Of a DNA stretch of 64,000 nucleotides, positions 45,875-57,064 are shown in pieces. Within the stretch, counting starts at the first letter, position 1, and the number at the start of each line of letters is the position of its first letter. The stretch is from Monosiga brevicollis MX1 (lineage: Eukaryota > Opisthokonta > Choanoflagellata > Craspedida > Salpingoecidae). The notes beneath the pieces were generated by a model that saw nothing but the letters and a program-made list of their open reading frames with translations, searched no databases and had not been told where the DNA came from. Location of the stretch: positions 703,492 to 767,491 of the forward strand of contig NW_001865046.1 in assembly GCF_000002865.3 (NCBI RefSeq), given 5' to 3'. The position numbers were made by a program, and so were the translations under genes.

Positions 45875-48862
45875 TCACCGTCTCATCCCTAGAGAAGCCG
45901 TCCCGATATGCAGGCGAGTCAGATGGTTCCCGCTGCCACTTGTGGAGCCATATCGATGAAGCGAGTTGGAGCGAGGCCGATTAAAAACCTCGGGCACGTA
46001 CGGAGCTTCAGCCTCTGAGGCCAGCTGGCCTGCTGCGCCCAGCTCGTCTTCGAGCAGACGCAGGTACGTCTCTTGCCGTTGGAGGTCATATTCCAAAAAG
46101 TCGAGCTTGTCACGCCAATACTATCAATGGCAAAGAGGTCTGAAGTCAGTGCCAGGATTTGACGGTGCGAGTCTCATTATGCGACCCGCGCCGGCCCACA
46201 TCGGTTCAACTGGGCATACCTCCAAGGTGGTGCGACCCTCCGCTTTAAACTCTTGCTCGCGCTCGCGATGCGTCCTGGACGGAGGAGAAAACAGAAAGCG
46301 GGGAGGGGAAGAGGACGGGTAGATGCGATCAGCAAGCATGGGCGCGAGATGACGCAGCGGCACCATGGGTTCTTATCGTACTGGAGCTGCTTGCGGGTAC
46401 GGGCAATGTTGCTACGATAGCGTGCTCGCATTTCAATAGGAGTCTCCGTTGTTTTCGACTCAGGCATGATGGGCGTCTAAGTACCAGTCAACATCATTGT
46501 TTGAGCGTTCGCGGCCATCAAACGTAATGCAATGAACCAAAAACTCGACTCAAAAAAAGCATGCGAGCAGACGTACCCGAAAACCATGTCGAGCTGCGGT
46601 GACGGGAGCCGGCAAGGGAGGCGCCGACTCAAATGCGGCAACCCGATTGATAGCCTTGATCCATGCCTTGAGTGCATCGACGGATCTAGGAGGACCAGCA
46701 TCAAGAGCGAGTCGCCGAGCACAAACCACGGGGTCGGTGGCCAGCACAAGGTTGAGATGCATGCCAGGAACGACAAGCCCCTCACACAGGCCAGGCCTCA
46801 TCAGCATCCCAACAACCCGGCAACACTTCAAGGCCAGGCTGTTCTCTCCCCAAACGTACGGTAGCTGCATGAGCAGCGATTGGCCAGAGCCCACTCGCAG
46901 GCGCATGACAAAATCCCGCTTCTCGTAGTCCAGGGCCGCGCTGCGTGGTGGGTGTGTCAAACCAGGCACGAGTCACGTCCAGTGGTAAGCTGCTGGCGTG
47001 GGTACGGGCGGAGGGACGGGTTTGGTTGATTTCAGTTCCCAATGCGCGCTACGCACGTGGCCAGCCCATGACGGATGTTGATGGCGTCGTACATGTTGCG
47101 CGTTGAATCAGAGGGCAACAGCGGCTGCAAGTTGGCCGCATGAGTGAGACTCGCGTTTGTTTGTTGGCTAGAGGCCAGAAGAGGGCGCGGGTGACGGACC
47201 TGATACTTGGGTTCATGAAAGACGAGACGATGGCCATGAAGAGCGGCATACAGTTGGTGCCAACCGCGTTGGCCTCGGCGGCAGCGCGTGCCTCCAATCG
47301 TGGTGAGGTCCTTCCTGCACCATTTCCGAATGTTTACAGCCATGCGTTGTTATTCCAGAGAGTGTCGGCGCTTATGACAAGCACGACGGATGGTTCATGG
47401 ACGTACCGAACTACAAAATCGGTCAGCTTGGCTGGGCCAATGGGCTCATCCGAGTAGAAAATGCGAAGGAACATGTCCGGGCGCTTCGGCGCCTGGGAGG
47501 GCAAGATAAATAGACAAACGTGAGGCTGGGACTCGAGCAGCCAGCCAAATAGTTGTCTCATCCAATCAGTTGCCCTTTGTACGCACCGCAGTAATGCTAC
47601 GTGCAGCGGGATCCAGCTCTGCCAGGGGATACGAGGAGCAAGAAAACGAAAAGTCAAGTCCAGCAAGGCGCGCGCAACACACCCGAAGCCCGGAGGGGAT
47701 TGTGACAGTGCCGGGCAGGCGTAAGCAAACGGTATTCACCTCCGGCTTGTTGGACGTCGTCCGTCTGATGAATCAGCTCGTCGTTGCGGATGCTGTCATA
47801 AACCTATGCCGGGTCGTCGCAGAGGTTAGACTAGGCTTTGTCGAGTGTAGCGTTGAGATGGACCTGACCTTGCGCAGGGTATCCATGGGAAAGTCAGCCC
47901 CATCCATCATGCCACTGAGGTTCTGGGTGAAGGCACGAAAGGTCATGGGCTTGCCATTCTGCGATGGGTCCCCAGTATTGTTGGTACCAACGTGGCATGG
48001 CAAATGAGCAAAGCAAAGCCAGTTCGCAGACTGGGGATGAGGCGCCAGCGAATGCCGGTGCACAGCGAGCCCGACGCACTCGATTGCGGGAGTGAAGATC
48101 ACTGTTGAGGAGAACGGTGGCCGAAGCCAGCACATGCATGGCGTCAGCTGTGCAATCGGGTTCATTTTGCTCATGGTAGCGCTCTGTAAAAGCTGCACGA
48201 CGGTTTGAACAAGACATTGTCAGAGGACGGCGCAAGCCGGCAGCAATATTCCCGAGCATGTCAGGGACCCCATGCAACAAGCCATGCCAGGATCACACGA
48301 AAACTTTGTACCGTAAAGGACGCGATCCACTTCAGCCGCTTCACCCGTGAGAACGATCCGCTGCAGCAACACCCTGAGGAAGGCCATGGCATGAGGGGCG
48401 TTGTGGTCAAGATGGATCGAGGCACGGCGGGAGGCCAGGCGATGGGGATGGAATGCAGGTGAACATGGGACTTGACACAACGCGCGTTCACTGGGCGAGT
48501 TCCCACAGCGAGGTGATGATTCGCGGCATCGGAGGGTTTGTCGTGCGTACCGCATCGCTGAGACCAGATCCAGGTCACGAAAATCCATGAGGCTCATGTA
48601 GCAGCGGCGGAGGCAATCGCTAAAGTCACTCCTATTTCAAGTTTGTTGGAGGTCAAAACAAGGAACAGGGGCAAGGGGGCAGGGCAAGGGATCCTGCTCC
48701 AGAAGTACGCAAGCAAAAGGACCTGGGCACGTACTTTCCACCGAGTTCGCGCATGACATCATAGCGGGTGTAGCCGGACAACTCCTTCATGGCATGGGCT
48801 TGCTCGCGGGCGCGGCGCATGAGATCTTCATTGTAGATGGAGCTGGCCGTAACAGATGCCAT
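45875..48862 (-). CDS. EFA6/PSD-like Arf exchange factor (Sec7-PH-coiled coil)
   Basis: About 15 exons; the first six are 48735-48862, 48551-48631, 48312-48373, 48080-48192, 47869-47958, 47740-47803. The start is MASVTASSIYNEDL. The Sec7 domain has VLTGEAAEVDRVLYG with the catalytic Glu finger, ERYHEQNEPDCTADAMHVLA, LLNSDLHSR and GKPMTFRAFTQNL..DGADFP, matching the PSD branch (KMTCQEFISNL..DGGDFP in animals). A PH domain follows (GWHQLYAALHGHRLVFHEPK, DAINIRHGLA, DYEKRDFVMRLR, ALKAWIKAINRVAAFESAPP), then helices ending in LEYDLQRQETYLRLLEDELG. EFA6 proteins load GTP on Arf6 at the plasma membrane and shape cortical actin (family knowledge). The long N-terminal region of animal PSDs is absent. 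Confidence 0.88.
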
Positions 48863-49557
48863 CTTGTATCTTTTAGGCACCGGGGAGAGGGCCCACCGGG
48901 TTCTTGACGCTGTGCCAGAGTCCAGACGGAGCGCGGAGCAGGGTCTGTTGGTTTCAGCAAAAGCCGATGAGATCCAAAGGTGAACCACTGCCACTGCGAC
49001 GAGATGCGGCTGACCTCACAATCTACAGGATGAGACTTGTGAAAGTAGATCCGTATCCTCCGAGCTGGATACTAGCACGGTCCTGGATCGCTCTCTGCAG
49101 TGGTCCGTCCCTTCTCCTCTCATCAACAAGCCCTCGGCTGCCGTTTGCGCCCCACACACCCCCCAAAAAATGGAAGAAGACGCGCTTGTTAACTTCCGAG
49201 AACACAGGCATGTGCCCATAATCTAAATTACTGCCCCTGTGCCCCTCGTAAGTATAATACTTACACTTGTTTTGCTTATTCTGTGTGCTGTTGTCCCTCT
49301 CCGCCTTTTTTGTTGTTTTTGTGTTTGCGTCTCTCTTTTCTTCTCTCTGTGTCTCTGTGTCTCTCTGTATCTCTCTGTGTCTCTTCTCTCTTCTCTCCTC
49401 TTCTCGCGGTCTTCTCTCTTCTCTTCTTGCTGTCTCTCTCTTCTCTCTCTCTCTCTCTCTTCTCTCTCTGTGCTGCTGCTTGATGGTAAGAGGGCAGCGG
49501 GGGTTGTTCGGTTCAAGTATCATATCATCGCCCCGCGCACGCGCGCCGTACAGCGGC
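48863..49557. promoter_or_regulatory. Divergent spacer between the EFA6-like and Cbl genes
   Basis: About 0.7 kb with both start sites at its edges, so it should carry both promoters (inference). A CT-rich, strongly strand-asymmetric tract covers about 49310-49472. Confidence 0.5.
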
Positions 49558-52500
49558 ATGGCGCAGCGGACTAGTAGCATCAGCCAGTCTGCGGCCAAGG
49601 CCAAGCAATGGATTCGCTCAAAGCTCAAGCGCGACGAGGCTGAGGCCTCGCCGTTTGCCCATTGGCAAAAGTAGGTGTTTTCCCTTCGAGAGGGCGGGCG
49701 GGGTTACCAACCGAATGCCGAACCAGCCCGCTCATGACTTGAAACGCACGCGCGCGCGCAAATCGTGGCTTGCCATCACAGCACCATTGACACCAAGACC
49801 CTGCTGCGCATTGACAAGAACACCGAACGACTCATCACGCTGTGTCAGGTACAACCAACGCGTTCGCCCACAAAGCCGCACCCAACTCACGCGGGATCAC
49901 ACCCGCACTCACGCGGGATCACACCCGCAATTGCGCCTACTCTTGCGATTCGCTCGCCAAAAGTTGGCCTTTTGGCATGGTCAACGCCCCCTTCCCCCCG
50001 CATCGTCCTGATCCCACCTGGTCATGCCCCGCCCTCTGGGGACGTCGCCTTGGCCGTAGAATCCGCGCCTGAATCTTAAAAACAGTCCGCCCTTCCTGCA
50101 AGGCATACTTTTTGACACCCGCGAACACTTGCACGCCCTCTTTGAGCGCAATCCCCTCGAAGCCCTACGACAAAACGCTTTCGTCTCCATCTTCCTGATC
50201 AAATTCCTGTCGCACTGCAAGCGGGCGAGCAACCTTTTCAAGGAAGCCGGCGATCGCATGGAGGATGAGCAATCTGAAGATCGGCGTGAACTCAATCGGG
50301 TTGGTCCATACCCACACCCTCGTGTGGCTCACCAGCAGGGCACGCACTCTCTTATGCTGCTTCACACCAAAGATGTACCCTCACCTGCCCTTTGACCTCG
50401 GCTTTGCACGCAGTTGACCCTCGTCTTCTCTCACATGCTCGCCGACTTCAAAAGCCTGACTCAGGACGCCAAGCTTGATGCAGACTTTCTTATCGTCAAG
50501 ATTGGTGCCCGCGAGTTCTGGAACGCGGCCTTCCCTCATCGGTGTGCCCCATGCACCCTCTTGACGAGCGAGCCTTGATGTCACATCTTGCTGCCCTGGG
50601 TAACCCTCCACAAGCGTTCTGCTGAATATTGGTTGTTCGTTCTCATTGCACCAACCGTGTTGCTTTCATGCCCAGCTCCATCGTGCCATGGGGAGAATTT
50701 CTCCATCAGCTGAAGAAGGTGCACGAAATTGGCGAACCAGAGGAGGCTGCCTTGAAGAAGACCATGGTCAGTGGACGCGCCTCTGCCCACCTGCCCCCCT
50801 CCTTCGGCGCGTACCTCTGATGTACCCACCCTTGTGTGCTCCTCTGCGCGCCGTGTTAATGTAGGACATTACGGAGAACGATCACATCTCAGCCTTTGAG
50901 TTTGACGTTTTCACGCGCCTCTTCCAGCCATGGAAGCAGCTCATCAACAACTGGAGCCTGATTGCCATCCGCCACCCGGCGTACCAAGCCTTCATCACTT
51001 ACGATGAGGTCGAAGCCACCCTGAGCAATCACCGCCACAAGCCTGGGTCCTACGTCTTCCGCCTGAGCTGCACTCGCCTCGGTCAATGGGCCATCGGGTT
51101 TGTGGCCAAAGACGGCCAGATTGTGCAGACCATCCCCCAGAGCAAGTCCCTGTATCAGGCCTTGATTGACGGTGCCGAGCAAGGCACCTTTTTGTATCCC
51201 AACGGCGAGGTGAGAGGTCTCACGCAAAATCCGCGCGCATTGACGAGTGTTTGCATCCAGCAGCTCACGGCACCCCACTGAATGGACGTAATTGCACAGG
51301 ATGCCAACCCAGACATTGCACAGCAAATCAGCGTGACACCACAAGAGCGCATCAAGGTGTGAACTTGACTGCACTGCAGATTATTACGAGCTGCACCCGG
51401 CAGCCAACTCAAGTCGCCAACCTCATCTCTTCTGCTCTCCTGATGACACCAGGTGACGCAAGAACAATACGACATTTACTGCCAAATTGACACGACCTTT
51501 GAAGTGTGCAAAATTTGCAATTCCAACTTCAAGAGGCACGCCTCGCTTTGTGGGATCCCGCTCGCAACCTGGCCATCCAGATCACCTGTCGCGCCTTGGC
51601 ATGTCCTATTCAAGCGTGCCCATCTTCTCTTACCGTTCACTTGCGTGCCTGGGTACCTCTGTGCAACAGCGTACGCATTGATCCGTGCGGGCACCTGCTC
51701 TGCCACCAGTGCTTGCGCAAGTGGATTGATTCCAGCAATACACCAACCTCCTCCGCAACAACCTGCCCCTTTTGCCGCAAACAAGTGCTTAGCACGGAAA
51801 GCGTCACCATCCAGCCTTTTAATCCCTTTGTACGTCTTGCCCTAGATCTACTCATGTGGCAACACCTGTCAGAGCTTCTGCGTCGTGCCAGGCGGCAGTG
51901 TTGTTGTCGAATACCCGCCCCGCCTTGCTCTTCCCATCGTCACCGCCTTTCTCACCAGCCGCCCATCATATAGGGTGAAGACGACGATGAAGTAGATCTG
52001 GATGGCGATTTGGAGGGCCTGTATGACAATAGCGAGGTTGACAACGATCTCGAAGATGTTGATGCTGTCATCGCTCAAGGTATAGCATTTCGTACGCGTG
52101 TTCTTGTGTGTGTGTTTCTCTGCGTCTCTCCTTTCTACTTTCATTCACCCTCATCAACGTCCTCGCTTTCAACTTGTAGCTTCTATCGCCGCTCCGCCAC
52201 CGCGACCTGCCTCTGCAGGCGTACCCATCCATCACCGACGTCCGCCCCCGGTTCCCTCTGCGTCACAGGGAACACCTCCACGGTAGGTTGCCGGGCTATC
52301 CCTTCCCTTGTCTTGGCTTGAGCTGTCTGGACTACTGCCACCCGGTCTTTGGAATGTATCTCTTTCTTTATGGGCCTACAGCCATTTGTTCTCCTGACCA
52401 CGCTGCTGCACCCGACATTGCCCAGCCGAACTGTCTCGACCGGGGATCAACGCGTCGCTGGAGTGGCCCCAGATGAGGTCTTGCTGCTTGAGCTGCAGAA

Positions 52501-52597
52501 TATGGGGTTTGAACGCGAGGCGGCCGCAAAGGCCCTGCGCATCTCTCGAAACAGCTTGGAGGTCGCAACAGATATCCTGTTACAATTTCCTGCGTGA
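49558..52597 (+). CDS. CBL: Cbl-family E3 ubiquitin ligase (TKB, RING, UBA)
   Basis: Twelve exons in phase: 49558-49670, 49782-49848, 50060-50299, 50414-50541, 50676-50766, 50865-51209, 51300-51356, 51453-51535, 51670-51829, 51974-52079, 52180-52282, 52426-52597; 554 residues. The tyrosine-kinase-binding module is whole: four-helix part ([22 protein letters not shown]), EF hand ([20 protein letters not shown]) and SH2 ([15 protein letters not shown] with the binding Arg). The linker keeps both regulatory Tyr ([10 protein letters not shown]). The RING has [14 protein letters not shown] and CPFC. Then come an acidic stretch, a Pro-rich part (PPPRPASAG) that could bind SH3 domains, and a UBA end ([18 protein letters not shown]). 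Cbl tags activated tyrosine kinases for endocytosis. Intron 8 starts GCACGC (GC-AG type). Confidence 0.95.
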
Positions 52598-52685
52598 GAA
52601 GGCCACGCCACCTCAGTTGCTGTTTCAAAACAGGCTTCAAAGTGCAGTGCTCGCGTCGGGCCAGGTCAATTTGATTCAATTTTTC

Positions 52686-55600
52686 TTAACGACGTTTGCT
52701 GCGCTTGCGGCTGCGGCGTCTTGCTTGATAGTCCTCGTCGTCACTCTCCTGTGGCAAATGCCCGAAGCAAGTGAGTCTTTGGAGTTTGAGAAGTGAGGCA
52801 GCGACAATAGGCAATGAATGCGCGGAGCCTTGGGTTTCCATGCAGCATTGAATCTCCCATAGTCTCAATCTTTGGTTCTGCCTTGTGATGATGCGGTCAG
52901 CGTGCCCGCCTGTTTTTTTTGATTTGTCTTCTTCAATGAGTGGGGGCAGATGGAATGCTTATCACCCCAAACTTAAAGTGATGTTTCCGGATCGTCCCAA
53001 GCCAATCGAGCGACAATCTCATCCAACAAACTGGAGAAGAAGAGGGAGGGGGAAAGAAAGACAACATACTTGATCAAGCAAGCCATCGTCACGTTTGCCT
53101 TGGGTGCGCAGGTACTGGGTTGAAGCCCTGCAATAAGTACGTGCAGCGACGCGTCCAAATAAACAATCAGCTCAATCAAGGATGCGAGGCAGCCGCACAT
53201 ACAAGCAGTCAAGACTGTTTTACCCGATGCGAGACACTTGGCTTATATCCGTCACGTGCGTCACGGCACTCGGGGCCAGTGAAGCTGCGTCGTCAGAGTC
53301 CATGTGGTCTTCATCATCCTCCACGTCTGAATGGCGGGTCGTCATGGCATCATCTGATGTCGCTCCATGAGAGGTGGGAGAAGCGCCGCGTTTCTCAACG
53401 GGTTGACGGCGCTGTCCCAGCGAATAAGCCATTGAGACCACACGAACAAGCCACAAGGAACAGATGAGCAAGATGCAAGCAATTGATCAGGCAGTTTTCT
53501 ACGCGCAAGATCTGGACATGCTCTGGCTCCTAGTGTGAGATTGGAAAGAGGGGATTGACTGACCTGACGAGCTGCAGCTCGTTGAAAGATGGGTGCTGCA
53601 TCGTTGGCAGACATAGGCGTCGCATCCGAGGCTCGTTGCACCGTCAAACTAGCTGAAGCGCGAGAGCCGCCTCGCTGGCGCGGGGCAGCATTGATACTGT
53701 TTCGTGTGCCACCAGCTTGTGCTGAACGGGAAGAAGTCCGCCCTCGCGAGCGGGTGGGTGCTGGCGCCACTACTGCAGCTGTGTCCACTGAACCTTGACC
53801 CGCACGCGCTCGTCCAGAAGGTGCAGCCCGAGTCGATGTACCTGCACGTGATGTGCGACTTGAGCCGGCGGCTGAGGTCGGTGGGGGATCCTCGAGAGCG
53901 GCAGGTCGTAATTCATCAACCTCAGGCAACTGCAATGTGTCCGTGAGTGTGCAAAAGAACAGTCAAGCACCACGGCCATGTGCAAGCAAGGCAACATTGA
54001 GCAACCGCCAGCGAAAGAGAGCGTATTCCATGCAGGGATCGCGTCAAACTACTCCTGTTGACTTGGAGCTGATCAAGATACTTACATCCTCACTCAAGTG
54101 GCGCTGCTGAATAAGCTCGGTCTTGACATATCTGCAAGTGCCCAAGAGTGACAGCAGATGGGTAAGGGCCAGCCTGATCTGGGCCAGGCTTGAGGAGTCC
54201 AGAACGATACTAACTCGGCCACGGCAGAGTTTTCCTCGTGCTCCACAAACTTCTGTAAGACGCGTCGTAGACCCTCCGGGCGGAGAACTCGCAGCTGCAT
54301 GCGATCCAACTGCAACAGGTCGCTGATGGCAACTCTGCGGAGAAGCAATTCAACATGAGAACATGTTCGAGAACAAGAGGAGCGTCAAATGGCTAAATCA
54401 ATCACGCCAAGACGAAACACCGAGTTGAATCTTGCGGCTGGGGTGGTATCACATACTGGGCTGCGTCAGGGCGAAGCGGTCGATCATCGATGGGGTCGGT
54501 GGCTGATCCTTGAATATCTAAGTGAGGATTTTCCCGACAGGCAGAAAGGCATCAAATCTGGCAACGCCACAATAAGGGACAGCAAGGTACTTAGTCTCGT
54601 AAAACTCACTGCTGGTTGAGCGCAGTTTGCGGCGATGGAAGAGGAGGATGTCCTTTGGATTGGCCACCTTGTCTACGTATTTTTGTCCAAAGCGTTGGGA
54701 GCTGATGGTCGGGTAGCCCCCTGAGTAGTCGACCTAGTACGAAGCATGGTCATGCGTGCACCATGAACTACGACAGCCGGCGATGGGGCTATAGAGACGT
54801 GGTTTGCAGCGCCACCTACGCGCAAGCGAATCAAAGGTAGCTTGATGGCATCTGCGTCGCCGAAACGGGCTTGGTAGTTTTCCGCCGACCGCCGGATCAG
54901 CTCATGCACCTGTCGAGTCCAGTAACGGATTGCGATCATACCACAGACAAAATGATTGGAAGAGAATAGCAACAGGTATTGAAATACAAAAACGTGCAAT
55001 GAATCAAGTGACAAAGCTCATCTTTGCGCATGCGCACAACAACATCAAGAACGCCCCGCCCCCCCCCCGGCATAAATGTCAAGTTGAGAGAGCTTGCCTT
55101 GGAGTCCAAAAAGCTTTCGAGAACGGCTGTCGTGCAATCAGGTCCAAGGTCGTCCTCCTCATCCAGTACCATGTCCGCAAACTCAAAGGGACGCACGGTG
55201 CGCAGGGGCTTTTTCTTGAGTCGATACTTTGGTTGCAAAGACGACGGGTCCTCGCCCCGCAACGCAACTTCCAGGATGCCAACATGCCTACCACGGTCAG
55301 AAATTAGCCATATCAGTCAGCATGGAAGACTTACACCCCAGGTCAAGCCAGGGTCGCGTGGTAGGGGGCTGACTTGGGTTCAGCTTCGCCGGCGCTGAGA
55401 GCGGTGGCAACGGTGGAGCCCGGTTGAGTGATGGCCGGTCGGTTTTCTTGAGAGACGACCTCAATCTCACACTTGTGCTCGTGGCCCCACACAATCAGGT
55501 TCATGTCAGCGGGCAGAAAGGATTCAGGAATGTAGTTTTTCTCGCCGTGTTTGACTCTACGGCGGCAACGAGCAAGGTAAGTGGTGGCGCCGCCCGGCGA

Positions 55601-56563
55601 CGCTCATGCGCGACGCGGGGTGCTCCCATCTTCAGCAGACAGGGCAGAGAACGCCTTGGGGCAGACAGACCGATTTTGATGGATGACAAGAATTTTGAAC
55701 CAGTTGTCGCCCTCGGGCTGGGCAAAAGAGATACGACGTTCCAAGAAGATGCGATGGAGACGTTCGTCGCGGATTGAGCCAATGCCGTAGAGGGCCAACT
55801 TTGTGTTTTGCTTTTGAAGGCAGATGGGAACGACATGGATCTTGTCAAGGTCCATGACTTGGCCAAAGTGGTTAATCACGTTGGCAGAGCTCAAGAGGTC
55901 GAGAGCACAGAGGCCAGCGTCCTGCGTGGAGGGAGCGCGAGGCAGAGCCGGGGCATGGTCTGTGAATGTCCAGATTCAAGGATCCAGGGCCCACGCCATT
56001 GGTACCATGGCATTGGCAGCGCGTGTTGGGTGTTGGGCAAGGCACGAAACGTACACCCTGGGGATCGTCATGGTTGCCGTGGATAGAAAAGACGGGGAGG
56101 CTGACATTGTAATTGGGATCTTCAAAGTTGTAGCCAAAGGCCGTCTTGATGCTATCTGTGGGGTCGGACAGGGCCTGGAAACGCAAGGGCCGGTCACCCA
56201 GGCAGAACTGGCGAAAGAGGGTCATGGTTTGGTGCAATACAAATCGCGGCGGCTGGTTGTCATGAAAAAGGTCGCCGGCCAATAGCATAAAGTCCACCTA
56301 AAGGCACGCCGCAGGAGCAGATGACTGTTGAGATCAATGGGTGGTTCGCGACTCGGCCGTGCGCGCTTGAACGCAAAGCCAAAAGAATTCAGGTGTAAGA
56401 GCTCAAATCATCTGCTCACATTGTTACCGATGGCCAGTTCCAATACTTCTTGCAAGGTTTCAAGGCTGTCGAGGCTTCGTGTCGGGTCGTTTTTGGCGTA
56501 CCCCAGATGCATGTCCGTGGCGACTAGAATACGAAAGATATTGTCGTCGGCTGGTGCAGCCAT
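52686..56563 (-). CDS. MRE11: MRE11 double-strand break repair nuclease
   Basis: About 13 exons, among them 56420-56563, 56055-56297, 55671-55921, 55374-55556, 55098-55287, 54820-54909, 54610-54733 and 54457-54502. It starts MAAPADDNIFRILVATDMHL. The phosphoesterase motifs are all present: DMHLGY, AGDLFHDNQPP, FSIHGNHDDPQG, VIHQNR and WGHEHKCEIE. The capping part has VRPFEFADMVLDEED and DYSGGYPTISSQRFGQKYVD. The tail is basic and acidic by turns, with an Arg/Ser/Gly-rich stretch (SRGRTSSRSAQAGGTR, like animal GAR motifs) and ends RRRSRKRSKRR. MRE11 works with RAD50 and NBS1 to sense and resect breaks. The intron below 55098 starts GCAAGC. Its stop is only 88 bases from the Cbl stop on the other strand. 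Confidence 0.94.
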
Positions 56564-57064
56564 CTTGACGTTTTGGGCGCCTGGGAAGAGGGCGCAGATA
56601 ATTGCAGCTTTTCAAGTCATGTGGAAGCTGGGGCCATCAAGCAATCGCTCCTTCACATCCGCATCTGCCGGCCTCACACTGCCAAAAAGGCCAACCAGAA
56701 AAGAAAAAAAAAAAAAAATCAGGGTTGCTGACTCAGTTTTGGCGGGAAAACTGCCTTTTTTTGTCGACAAACCGACAACGGGGTTTAACGGCCAAACACA
56801 TGACTGCTTCAAGCTGTTCGTTGACAAAGCAAGCTCACACATCTTTTCTTTTTTTTTTTTTTTCTTTTTTTTCCTGTCTTTTGTTTGTTTCAGACTTGTT
56901 TTCATGGCTGTCATCATGTCGAGTCGAATTGCTTGAATTGGGGTGGGCTGGGCGCTTGGGCAAAAGATACGGTCAGAACTCGGGTTCTCACTGGTATTGA
57001 CGGTCAGGCTAATCCTTTTAGCACAGAGAGAGAGAAAGAGAGAGAAAGAGAAAGAGAGAAGATA
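56564..57064. other. Spacer upstream of MRE11
   Basis: Contains A and T homopolymer runs (about 56701-56717 and 56846-56871) and a GA-rich tract near 57025-57062. No gene is seen. The MRE11 promoter should lie here (inference). Confidence 0.5.
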
